Below, in pieces: positions 23,192 to 33,998 of a stretch of DNA of 64,000 nt (within the stretch, counting starts at the first letter, position 1; every line of letters begins with the position of its first letter). Under the pieces are notes generated by a model that saw only the letters and a list, made by a program, of their open reading frames with translations, was not told the origin of the DNA and ran no database searches. This stretch comes from Glebionis coronaria (Eukaryota; Streptophyta; Magnoliopsida; Asterales; Asteraceae). The stretch covers positions 523,430,618 through 523,494,617 of the forward strand of contig CM046882.1 in assembly GCA_025667525.1 (NCBI GenBank). The letters are read 5' to 3'. Made by a program: the position numbers and the translations under genes.

Positions 23192-26056
23192 TTAAACTCT
23201 CCATATGAAAACCCGTTTTGATTTGTCGAAAACATTTGGTTTTTCTAAGACGATGTTTGGCACACTAAAAATTCTCATATTTAAATTGCGTTTTGGTGGT
23301 GGTAAATTCTCAAAATGTTTATCGATAAAGAAAACCTCCCCATCAGGGTCAACATGTTCGTCATCCGAAAGATCTTCCGTAAGAACCGGAAACTTATCAA
23401 CACTTTTCAAGAATGAATGTTTGAGGTGAGGCGAAGGATTTTTCGATTCAAGTATTAATGGTTCCTTCTTTGTAGTCTTAACACTCATAACCTCCACCGG
23501 CAGAGGAAATGGTAAATCGTTTTTGTTGACAATTCCTAAAACTCTTGGTGAAAATTCCTTGCAAACGACATTGGTTGAATCACCATGGTTTAAAGTTGCA
23601 ATAGAATAGACATGAGAAAGCTTAGAGTTTTGTGTTGCATTGATTACAAGTTCCTCCTCATTGAAACGAAGTGTGATTTTTCTAGCATGAACATCAATAA
23701 GTGCGCTCGATGTATCCAAAAATGAACGACCCAAAATGAGAGGAACTTTAGGATCCGTAGGAATGTCTACAACGATAAATTCCACGAGATAGTAAAACTT
23801 TCCAACTTTTACGAAAACGTCCTCGGCTACTCCACATGCTAAAATCATAGAATGATCGGCCATCTCGATAGACATGTTCGAAGGAGTAAGAGCCGAAAGA
23901 TTGAGCGACTTAAAAAATCTCAAGAGGCATTAAATTAATACTAGCACCAAGATCGGCCAAGGCGTAGCATTCCTCCATATCTTGAATTGCACATGGAATC
24001 AGAAATTTACCGGGATCACCGACTTTGTGGGGTATACGGCTAAGAAAAACGGATGAACAACTAGACATTTGGTGTAATTTCTCTTTGTTATTCAACATAC
24101 TTTTGAAGTTTGCGGCAAATCGAGGCATCATGATTAAAGCGTCGGCAAAAATTATATTAAAGTGAAAATCACGAAACATTTTCATAAAAAGTTCAAATTG
24201 ATAATTATTCCGTTCTTGTGCCTTTTCATTGTTTCGTCTTGATGGGTAAGGTAAGGGTGGTGTGGGTTGGGGAATAGGCAACGGCCTTGGAATCTCGGGT
24301 TCCATAATGGGTATTGGTTCAACCGTAGGTGTGGTATGAGCGGTACTTCGTGGGCTTGTGATATGCTCCTTTTCGACCATCACCTCGGGCTCTTTCTCGA
24401 TTTCCTTCTCCGTAGAAGTACTTGGATGAGAGATTGGTTCCTTGAAAGTTTTACCACTACGAGTAGTAATAACCTTCATTTCTCCCTTCGGGTTTGCAAT
24501 GGTATCACTAGGAAGACCACCCGAGGAAGATGGTTTACACATGATTGCTTCAAACATTTTAGCAATTCGATCTTCAATTTTTGATTGCCTTAAATCCGCT
24601 TTTAACAACTCTTGATTTATCTCATGTTGACCTTGTTCCATCTTTTGTTGATTTTGTTGAAGACGTTGAACGTTTCGTTCCATTTTATTAGCATGAGTTT
24701 TCAATTCATTAGCAAGTTCGTTTTTAAGCTCGTTTTTCAACTCGGATCTTAAGCTAATCATCTCACGTTACATGTTATCAAATTTAGCATCGTTTGCTTT
24801 TGCATAATCCAAAAATTCTTCATTAAGATTTTTAGTGTGAGCATTTTGAAAACCTTGTGTAGTGTTTTAAAAATCACGGTTTTGGTTTTGATTTTGAACT
24901 TTCCCATTCCCACTTTGGTAATTCCCTTTGTTGTAGTTACGTAAATTGTCTTGATAACCACCATTTTGATTGTTGTTTCGATAGTTGTTAGCATTTTGAT
25001 TTTGGGGAGCTTGATTAGGGCGGGAACCTTGGCCGTTTTTGTTGTAAGTTCCTGTTGCTACATAAGCACTCGAAGTGTTACCACCGGCGGTAATGCACTC
25101 GGAAAGATCATGAGCTCCACCACAAGATAAACAACTCTTTTCAACCGCTTTAACCGATGCAGAATTCAAAGCATCTTGTGCTTTCCAATGTGTTATAAGC
25201 GTCGAAAATCTATCGAAAAACCGATTTTCCTCATTTGCTTCATCATGTAAGGCATTCATGTTACGAGACGATGACGATGACGATGAACCCATATTGGCAA
25301 CACTCGGTGTGTTACGAGGGTTATAAACCTTAGATATATTCTCGATAATCTTTAAAGCCTCATCGGTCGTTTTGCACAAAAAATTACCACCCGCGGCGGC
25401 TTTCAAATAATCACGTTCATGATCATTAAGCAAATTATAAAAAGTATCAATTTGATGCAATTCCGAAAAATCATGGTGTGGACATTCATGTAACATTTCT
25501 TTAAATCGTTCCCATGCCATTGAAAAACTTTCATTATTACGTTGTGTAAACCTTGAAATCTCATTTTTCAAATGTGTTGTTTTAGACGGTGGAAAAAATT
25601 GGTTAACAAACTTAGAAACGAGATCACCCCATGTCAAAATCGAATTTGGCGGTTCTTTCTCGAGCCAAATTTTTGCGGTCCATCCAACGAGTATGGAAAC
25701 AACATCATCTTAATGGCATCATGCGGAACATCCTTAAACTTGCTTGTTGCGGCGAGACAATTGAAATTCCTTATGTGATAACGCGGGTTGTCTTTCTCAT
25801 GACCTCGAAATTTGTTTACTTGTAGCATCGACATTAAACCCGTCTTAATCTCGAAATTCTCCGCAAGGATGGCGGGAATCACAATAGCTTCTCCAAAACC
25901 CTCGGTGGGTGCTTGAAGCAACTCCATCATAGTGCGATTAGCCATGGCGACTATTGGTTCTACAACGGGTTCGACAATTAGAGTTTCTTCCTAAATCAAA
26001 TTTCCTTGGTTTTGACGACGTTTGCGAGCTCGTTTTTCTTGATTACGAGTTTGCAT
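23192..26056 (-). pseudogene. gag: gag-protease of element D (Athila-like), dead
   Basis: Minus strand from ATG 26056. The retrotransposon Gag domain has the signature NRTMMELLQAPTEG..NFEIKTGL..MLQ, then a region ending in an Asn/Gln-rich tail with CLSCGGAHDLSEC-type cysteines. A Glu/Lys helical segment follows, then an aspartic protease with DLGASINLMP (about 23935-23965) and ILGRSFLDTSS (about 23715-23745). The frame ends in TAA at 23192, immediately beside insertion C. Damage: TAG 25991-25993, TAA 24867-24869, TAA 24768-24770, one base missing near 25675, and one extra T in a six-T run near 23917. All three stops fit C-to-T changes in Gln codons. RT and integrase do not follow. Confidence 0.88.
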
Positions 26057-26783
26057 AAACGTGACGTAGAATGGGAGGTGAGTAAAGAAGATTCTTTTGG
26101 GTGTTTTGTGGATTTTCAATTTTTTTGGGTTTTTGATTGTTTTTAATTTTTTTGGATTTTGTGTGTATTCGTAGACAACAATCTACCAAATCTCTCCTCG
26201 AATCAAACTCTTGATTAAAGAAGCCTCAAAAGAATGAAAGTGATCACGTGGAGTGAACGCCTTCGATTGACTTTAGAACTTTGGTGAAAACCAAATTGTT
26301 CAAGAGGGTTTAATCACAAAGAAACCAAGAAAATATATATGATACGTAATAATACTTTGGGCGGCAAAACCCTCGATTAGCCTTCAATCTCAAAATACTC
26401 ACAAGCAAGCGGAGAAACGAGGCGGCGTGAAGCACTTAAGAGCCTTTTTCTTTAGGGTGTATTTTATAAAACCCGCCTTATACCCACCTTATAGTTTGTA
26501 TTTTTCAAAATCGAGCTTCACGAAAGTATTTATCTATTTTTGCCTTTTTCTTTTTGTTTTTGATTCGAATACAATGATCGAGTGATGAAAACCCGAATCA
26601 AGGTTGTGTTTTCACACTTTTGGAGATATTTTGAATTTGTTGTGATACTTATACAATAGAGTAATAATATTTCACAAGGAAAACGAAAAAACCGATAATA
26701 AATATTAGTAGAGTTCTACTAATACAAATACTATTTATGGTTAGATATTAAAAACAAAATGAAAAAATTAATCACGACACACC
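26057..26783 (-). other. Leader of element D
   Basis: Untranslated region between primer site and gag ATG. No open frame of note and no repeats beyond T/A-rich runs. Confidence 0.6.
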
Positions 26784-26801
26784 TCCCCGGCAGCGGCGCC
26801 A
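26784..26801 (-). other. Primer-binding site of element D (tRNA-Asp type)
   Basis: The minus strand reads TGGCGCCGCTGCCGGGGA, three bases inside the LTR. This is one base away from the TGGCGCCGTTGCCGGGGA site known for Athila elements. Confidence 0.85.
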
Positions 26802-26804
26802 AAA

Positions 26805-27500
26805 TGATTGTGGTATAATTACACTTGTTTAGGAAAACAAGGTAAAAGCGGTAAGTACTAAACAAATAATTTAGGAAAATCAAGTGTTAATGACCCAATG
26901 GTGAAAGTTCGTTTCCCAAGGAGGTATGTGTGTGCGAATAACTCGTAATGATTTTGGATTAATATAGAAAGAAAGAGGGGATGAGAAAAGAGAATGACTG
27001 ATACGTTAAAATTATACTACGACGATAACATAAAAAAACGTAAAAAGTGACAAAAATAAAAATGAATTCTAAAAATTCCCAAAAAATATCAAAAATCAAA
27101 TAAAATAAACTAAGAGTTTACAAATGATCAAAACTTTTTTAAACCTTTTAATTATTTAATTATTAATTTTTAAATGCTAATTAAAGCCTTAAAAATCCAA
27201 ATAATTAACAAAAAGCCCAAATAAATATTTTTCACTTTTTAAAACTCTAAAATGACTTAATAAGACTAAAAACTATTTTTATGAAATTTTAAACTAAAGA
27301 AAACTATTTTTAAATGATAAAAAAACTTTTAAATTATTAAAATAATTCTAAAAATTAATAAAATCATGAGAAAATTAATCTAAGAGTTTTAAAAATCCTA
27401 ACTTAATGTATTTGACCTAAGAAAAATATAAAAGTTGCAAAAATATTAAAAATGAAATTTAATAATAAAATAATATTAAAATAATATTAAAAACCCAAAA
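26805..27500 (-). repeat. 5' LTR of element D, segment 1
   Basis: Begins TGATTGTGG at 26805 and is interrupted at 27500 by element B. It continues at 39299 after one copy of the CAAAA target duplication. AT-rich, no coding. Confidence 0.8.
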
Positions 27501-27858
27501 TGTTATTCCCAATCAATCCATAACACAAGATTCTTAGAGAGAGAAAGAGAAGAAAAGTAGAAAGAGAAAGTAGAGAGAGAAGTGGAAGGTTTACACTAAA
27601 ACTATGTGTTTAATGAAATGAACCAACACCCTCTTTCACATGTGAAAGAGGGTTATATACCCCACGGCTCTAAGGCCTTTGTGGGCTTCATCTTGGGCCG
27701 GGCTTGGCTTTCTTTTGGGCTTACGCCCCTAACTTATACAATATTAGCTTAAAGTCCAAGCCCGGTTTTCCCGACTAACCTATTACAATACAAGACCTTT
27801 TAACGACTAAGATGACCTATTACATTCTTGTTCGACTATATAAAATATAGGGCTAACA
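27501..27858 (-). repeat. 3' LTR of element B (358 bp)
   Basis: Starts TGTTATTCCC and ends GGGCTAACA. It contains a perfect 24-base palindrome (27629-27652, half-site CCCTCTTTCACA) next to the TATA box. Confidence 0.95.
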
Positions 27859-27871
27859 ATCTCCCCCAATG
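27859..27871 (-). other. Polypurine tract of element B
   Basis: The minus strand reads ATTGGGGGAGAT before the 3' LTR start TGTTAGCCC. Confidence 0.8.
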
Positions 27872-30179
27872 TATCGGTCATCTTAAAAAGCTTAAAAAGC
27901 ATAAGATGATAGAGTGAATACATTCTTGTAGAGGAGATCTTCCTGCTTTGGTCTTGTATCTTTGTCTTGATCTTGTTTGTAACAACTTTGTTCCTTCATG
28001 CTTTCGTGATCTTTATCTTGAGCATTTGTCATTTGACTTTGAGTGCTTGAGATCTTCATCTGTACTCCTTGTGACTAAGATGACCTATTACATTCTTACA
28101 TTCTTAGGTATCTTGATTATCGCCATCTTGTGCTCTTGTGACTTCTGAATCGACATCGGTATCACAGCTACGCCACCTTCTTGATATGCAGCAACACATA
28201 TAGACACGGATAAAATGGCTTTGAACATTTCATCCTAACTTGGTAGCGTTTTACCTCCGGTCGGTGAAGACCGTTAAACGGTATTAAAATACCGTACCTG
28301 TGATCAGGTAGATTCGATTAAGAACCTCCTTGACAGGGTTTCCCGGCGGTAGAAGCCAGTTCTCTTTACTCGACCGTCTCAAAGCAGACTGCGAACGTAA
28401 AGAGTGAATCATAAGGATAAATTATCCGTTTGATTAGAGTCGTCAATTCAGATTTCCTGGAACAAGTTTGATTCTAAAAGAATCGCACCATTGTTGCTTT
28501 CCAGTTTGTCACAAGCTTGATTCATAGAGAATCTTGCGAGTTACCTACCGCAGTGCTGTTTGATGTTGACACTGGAAGGATTTCCATTCGTCACTGTGAA
28601 CACTAATGAGTGTCACTCTGAATGTTCTGGCAAGATCACACGGATTTTGCGAAGAAACCTGGAATCAAGTTTGAATCAATTAAGAATCCAAACTTAGTTG
28701 CTTTCCAGTTCTCACAAGTTTGATTCGTGTAGAATCGCACAAGTTACCTACCATGAGCTTGTTTGATGCTGGCTCAAGCAGGATTTCCATCTTCATTGTG
28801 AATCGTATCACTCTGATGTTCTGGCAATATCACAAGGATAATGCGTAGGACTCGATTGTGTCCTAATGAGATGATAAATTGATCTCGTTTGGCTCTAGAC
28901 TCAATAAGTGCATTTTGGTAATCGGAGGCTGGAGCAGACTGCCACCTTTTCAATATTAACTGACTCGGAGTGAGAAAGTCAATAGATACGTGTTGATCTC
29001 CGTGACAATGAGACAAGTTTCTTTTGAGAGAAACTCGAATGGCTGGGAAGGGTTGTGCATTGCATCACTGGGTCAATGATGACTTGTCTTCAATAGATGT
29101 ATTGACCCGGTTTCTGCCTAAGTTGCATAGAATATTCAACTCCTTCAATGCTTACCAATACGTCATCATTAGCACCTTGTTGTGATTGTTCCAGTGCTAA
29201 CTTAAGTACTTGGTACGCATTCAGCTTCATTCCACTCCATCTTTCCTAAGGACAACTATTTCTAGCTATGGAATGCCCTTGGGTAGATCCCTCCGGTTCT
29301 GGTTGGATCATAGGACTTAGTTTCCTATCCTAAACCACCTTTTGACTCCATCGTTCCGTCGTGGATAGTAGGTTGTTTTGGGTATAGATCGTAACCATTA
29401 AACTATTGAAAACCATTCAAAGTGTTTGATAAAAATCAAAACTTTTAACACTTGAAAGTTTTACATTTCCGAAAAGCTCCCCCTACACACATGCATCGAT
29501 ATACGAAATAGTTTGGCATGTGAAGGAAAGAGTTGCACTTTAGTCTTTAAGATCACATGTTGCGATATATTACATTTTAATCACATTTTCTCCCCCTATC
29601 TCTAATATAAAAACATCATATTAGAGATATTAATTGATTAAAATATGACAATTTCTGAAAACCAAGTTGGAGAGAAACATGTGTGCACGCATGAATCATG
29701 GAACATTTTTAGTCGGGTCGCTCCCCCTCAACAATATATGTGTGTCTTAAGACAAAGTTTGACAAAATTTTAGAAAAAAAAAAAAAAAAAAAAAAACGAC
29801 ACCACAAAATATGTTGAGGTACGGAGTTGAGATGCCTTTTCTGATATAATATATTACATTTGACAATTTTATATCATTTTCGGAATGTGTTGGATACATA
29901 AAATATGACAATTTTAGAGATGTACCCAACAACATTAAAAGGCTTGATTTTAAAACGCTCCCCCTCAAAAATTGATCAAAAATAACATATGACAATTTTG
30001 AGATATAAAAACCACTTATGAGGAAGGGAGTGTTGAACACACAATTTTGAAAGATTTAGAAAAACCTTTTGAGAAATGCTTGAAAAATTGTGTTCAACGG
30101 TTTTAAAATAATCAGGATAGAAGACTTCTCTTCTATTGGTTAGGGAAGGCGCACTGAAACGTACACTCCCCTTTCGGGT
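27872..30179 (-). repeat. 3' non-coding region of element B with a 200-bp tandem pair
   Basis: No pol-sized frame. Two tandem units of about 202 bases start at 28457 and 28659. Each has CTGGAA(T)CAAGTTTGA, GTTGCTTTCCAG, AGTTACCTACC, GGATTTCCAT and GTTCTGGCAA. Shorter phrases with CTCCCCCT recur at about 29476, 29592, 29724 and 29957. A 27-base A run lies near 29772. Confidence 0.65.
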
Positions 30180-30480
30180 CCGTTTTTCATGAGCTCAAAA
30201 CTTGGATTGTTTTGTGACTAGCTCATGACCGAGAAAAATAAATTTCCCGTTGTGAAGGATAAGTTATCATCCGTGATAAACTTTCCTTAAGTTAAAGATC
30301 GAGTTCTAAGCTGACATTTACTTAGAAATCGTTTTTCATGAACTTAAAAACTTTGAATGTTTTTATGAGAAGCTCATGACCGAGAAATATGAATTTCTCG
30401 TTGAGAAGGATAAGTTATCGTCCGAGATAAACTTTCCTTAGTTGAGGTCCGAGTCCTAAGCTGTGATGCGCTTAGAAGTC
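30180..30480 (-). repeat. 3' direct repeats of element B, shared with element A
   Basis: Two units of about 150 bases, each with GTTTTTCATGA..CTCA, GCTCATGACCGAGAAA, AATTTC(C/T)CGTTG and GATAAGTTATC.TCCG.GATAAACTTTCCTT. The same architecture is at 1-301 in element A. Confidence 0.75.
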
Positions 30481-30494
30481 ATTGTGAGAGAATA

Positions 30495-33400
30495 TCAAGC
30501 AGCTTCATTTGCCAAAACCTCCAAGTCTTCTGGAGTCATATACTTCATACCAAGACGGCCAACGAGATACGCAAACCTATCTTTCGATAGAGCTTTTGTA
30601 AACAAGTCTGCCAGCTGGTACTCAGTTCTGACAAAGTATAGTTCCACGATGCCACGTTCCACTTGTTCCTTGATGAAGTGATATCTGACATCGATGTGCT
30701 TGGTGCGGGAGTGCTGAACCGGATTGCAAGATATGGCTATGGCCGACTTTGAGTCACAATACATAGGTATTTTATCAAAGTGGAAGCCATAATCCGTGAG
30801 TTGAGTTCTCATCCAGAGGACTTGAGCACAACACGCGGATAGAGCCACATATTCTGCTTCAGCTGATGAGAGTGAAGTGCAATCCTGCTTCTTTGACGAC
30901 CAGCTGACAAGCTTGTCTTCCCCTAGAAATTGTATGCTACCAGAAGTGCTTTTACGACTATCAAGACAACCTGCGTGATCAGAATCTGAAAAAGCCGTTA
31001 GATGAAAACCGGTTTCCCTCGGATACCAGAGTCCCATGTGAATGGTATTCTTAAGGTACCGAAAGATCCGTTTAACCTCTTTGAGGTGCTTTTGAGTAGG
31101 TCTGGCTTGATATCGTGCACAATAGCATGTGGCATGATGAATATCAGGCCTGCTGGCTGTAAGGTACATAAGTGACCCGATCATACTGCGATATCGCGTT
31201 TGATCTACGGGATATGAGTACAAGTCAGCGTCTAGGGATGTGGTCGACAATGGTGTACCAACGCGAGCACATGAGGTCATACCATGCTTTTTAAGTATCT
31301 CTTGAGCATACTTAGCTTGGTTAATGAAGATACCACGTGGGGATTGATGAATCTGGAGGCCTAAAAAGAATTTTAGCTCCCCCATCATTGACATTTCAAA
31401 TCTGCTGTGCATTAATTTTTCAAAACGTTTTGAAAGTTTTGGGTTCGTAGAACCAAAAATAATGTCATCAACATAAACTTGCACCAGCATTATGTCATCC
31501 CCATATTTATTAGTAAAGAGAGTAGGATCAATAGAACCTTTGGAGAATCCTTTGGACACCAAGAAGTTTGAAAGTTCTTCGTACCATGCCCTTGGAGCTT
31601 GTTTAAGTCCATATACAGCCTTCTTGAGACGATAGACTTTGTCAGGATGATGAGGATCGACGAATCCTTCCGGCTGATTCACATACACTTCTTCCTTCAA
31701 ATGACCGTTGAGAAAAGCTGTTTTGACGTCCATCTGAAAGACTGTGAAGCCCTTATGTGCAGCATAAGCAAGGAATATCCTGACTGCTTCCAAACGAGCG
31801 ACAGGAGCGAATGATTCATCGTAGTCTATGCCTTCTTGTTGACGGTATCCCTTAACCACAAGACGAGATTTGTTTTTGATGATGGTTTGTTCTTCATCAA
31901 GTTTATTTTTCCAGATCCATTTGAAATCTAGAATTGACATTCCATAGGGTCTGTCAACAAGCTCCCAAACATTTAGGCGTTCAAACTGATGAATTTCGTC
32001 TTGCATTGATTCAATCCACGCATGATCAGTCATGGCTTGTTTGATGTTTGTAGGTACAGTTAAACTCACGGTGAGTGCATACATACACACATCGCCATCG
32101 GTTTCGAGTTGTCTGCGTGTTCGAACCGGTTGTGAAGGATTTCCAATGACTTGCTCCAATGGATGATCACGTGTCCAATGGTGAGTGGATGGATATGGTT
32201 GGTAGAATGTATGCATGTTGGACGGATCAACATGTTGACTAGAAGACTCTCCGACTTCGTGTACCGGTGTACCGAACGGATTGATAAATTCTTCATCGTC
32301 AGGTTGTGCATCGACTGCTTGATTGTTGTTTCCTCCTTCAGCATTGACGGTTGGTGATGTTGGTTGTATGATAGTTTCTTGAGTATCCACTGGAATTGTC
32401 TCTTGAGCAACGGTTGCTGAAGTAGAGGCAGTTGTGTCTTGTTGATTTTGTTCAGGTGTATCAGCAGTATTGACAGCGGAAGGCTTTGACACAACTTGAT
32501 TGTTTCCATAGTAATATTCATCAAACATAGGATCATATAAGTCAACCAACTCATTCATATGTGTCGTATCCGTCGAGTCTGCTGTAGGAGTACTTTGTTG
32601 ACATTCTTGCACGGGACGTACACTGTTTTGTGTAGGTGCCATTGTTGGACATTGAGGTGCGGGACTTGAGCTGTTGTGATCAAGTACCATTTGTGGCAAT
32701 TCGTCAAAGTTCACATGAATTGTTTCGACAATGATCTTTGTTCTCTTGTTATAGACCCGATATCCTTTCGACAATGTAGCATACCCCACAAAAATACATG
32801 CATCACCTTTTTCTTTCATCTTGTCGAGATTCTCACCGTCTTTAAGGATGTAGCATAAAGATCCAAATACGTGAAAGAATTTTACAGTAGGTTTCCTGCC
32901 ATTGATGATGTGGTAAGGTGTCTTTTCATGTCTAGGGATAACGAGAGAACGATTCTGAGTATAACAGGCAGTTGCAATTGCTTCAGCCCAGAAGAATAGC
33001 GGTAATTTTGAAGCAGAAAGCATTGTTCGAGCAGCCTCAACCAAAGTACGGTTCCGTCTTTCGACAACGCCGTTTTGTTCAGGAGTTCGAGCAATAGACG
33101 TTTGATGTTCGATGCCTTCTTCTTGAAAGTAAGATTGCAAGTTCTTGTTCAAAAATTCAGTACCCCTATCCGTTCTTACGGTTAAGACTTGAGCTTGAAG
33201 ATTGCGTTGTATCATCTTGAGAAAGTTTTTGAGAACCTCTGGTGTTTCATCTTTGGACCTTAAGAAGAAAGTCCATGTGTATCTAGAGTAATCATCAACA
33301 ATCACTAGAATATACTTTTTCCCGTTAATACTCTCTACACGCATGGGACCACATAAATCCATGTGTAGAAGTTCCAATCGTCCTTTTGAGCTAGGGGTAG

Positions 33401-33998
33401 TCTTTGTTTTGAAAGACTTCCGTTTTGCTTTCCCCAACTCACAAGAAGAACAAAGATGGTCTTTGACGAATTTCAACTTAGGAAGACCGGTCACAATATC
33501 ATTCTTTGAAAGCAAGTTGATGGTGTCAAAATTGAGATGTGACAATCGTTGATGCCATAACCATGCTTGAGATGATGATGCTTTAGCCATTAAGCAAATT
33601 GGATTTGTTGAAGATGTGTCTTGAAGAGTTACTGTGTAGAGATCAGAACCACGAGAACCTGTAAGAAGGTCATTCCCATCGTAGTCTCTAACATAGCAAG
33701 TAGATTTCCGAAAAGCCACTTCCAAATCCGCATCACAAAATTGACCAACCGAGAATAAATTGTGATTCAGTCCCTCGACGTAATAAACCCGTTTTATAGT
33801 GATATTCCCTTGAACCAAGTCTCCATATCCGAGTATCGGTGCAAATTGATCATTTCCAAACCGTACCGTACCCAGAAACTTCTCCACGAAGTTAATGAGA
33901 AGCTTGAGATTGCCCGTCATGTGCTTTGTGCACCCGGAGTCCATTATGAATAGGATGAGTTCGACGAGCTGCAGAAGAATTAGAAGACAATGTAGCAT
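30495..33998 (-). CDS. pol: Pol polyprotein of element B (1167 aa), intact
   Basis: Aspartic protease, integrase, RT and RNase H of a Ty1/copia element, in that order. Protease: [11 protein letters not shown] with catalytic D20. Integrase zinc motif: WHQRLSHLN and CSSCELGK (about 148-190). Catalytic triad: D214 (HMDLCGP), D277 (RTDRGTEF) and E313 (QNGVVERR). RT about 660-900 with [12 protein letters not shown] and YVDD at 842-845. RNase H about 1000-1140 with D1005, E1049 and D1082. The low-complexity stretch 440-640 is the usual integrase-RT linker. The frame is +1 relative to gag. The pol frame opens after a TAG near 34050 and the first in-frame ATG is 33998, so translation needs a frameshift, re-initiation, or repair of an ancestral indel. 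No stop or missing residue was seen. Confidence 0.93.
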   Translation of the reverse strand: MLHCLLILLQLVELILFIMDSGCTKHMTGNLKLLINFVEKFLGTVRFGNDQFAPILGYGDLVQGNITIKRVYYVEGLNHNLFSVGQFCDADLEVAFRKSTCYVRDYDGNDLLTGSRGSDLYTVTLQDTSSTNPICLMAKASSSQAWLWHQRLSHLNFDTINLLSKNDIVTGLPKLKFVKDHLCSSCELGKAKRKSFKTKTTPSSKGRLELLHMDLCGPMRVESINGKKYILVIVDDYSRYTWTFFLRSKDETPEVLKNFLKMIQRNLQAQVLTVRTDRGTEFLNKNLQSYFQEEGIEHQTSIARTPEQNGVVERRNRTLVEAARTMLSASKLPLFFWAEAIATACYTQNRSLVIPRHEKTPYHIINGRKPTVKFFHVFGSLCYILKDGENLDKMKEKGDACIFVGYATLSKGYRVYNKRTKIIVETIHVNFDELPQMVLDHNSSSPAPQCPTMAPTQNSVRPVQECQQSTPTADSTDTTHMNELVDLYDPMFDEYYYGNNQVVSKPSAVNTADTPEQNQQDTTASTSATVAQETIPVDTQETIIQPTSPTVNAEGGNNNQAVDAQPDDEEFINPFGTPVHEVGESSSQHVDPSNMHTFYQPYPSTHHWTRDHPLEQVIGNPSQPVRTRRQLETDGDVCMYALTVSLTVPTNIKQAMTDHAWIESMQDEIHQFERLNVWELVDRPYGMSILDFKWIWKNKLDEEQTIIKNKSRLVVKGYRQQEGIDYDESFAPVARLEAVRIFLAYAAHKGFTVFQMDVKTAFLNGHLKEEVYVNQPEGFVDPHHPDKVYRLKKAVYGLKQAPRAWYEELSNFLVSKGFSKGSIDPTLFTNKYGDDIMLVQVYVDDIIFGSTNPKLSKRFEKLMHSRFEMSMMGELKFFLGLQIHQSPRGIFINQAKYAQEILKKHGMTSCARVGTPLSTTSLDADLYSYPVDQTRYRSMIGSLMYLTASRPDIHHATCYCARYQARPTQKHLKEVKRIFRYLKNTIHMGLWYPRETGFHLTAFSDSDHAGCLDSRKSTSGSIQFLGEDKLVSWSSKKQDCTSLSSAEAEYVALSACCAQVLWMRTQLTDYGFHFDKIPMYCDSKSAIAISCNPVQHSRTKHIDVRYHFIKEQVERGIVELYFVRTEYQLADLFTKALSKDRFAYLVGRLGMKYMTPEDLEVLANEAA

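Noticed and set aside
29769..29796. A run as the tail of a processed retrogene or LINE
   Set aside because: It is internal to element B, without a target duplication or coding sequence beside it.
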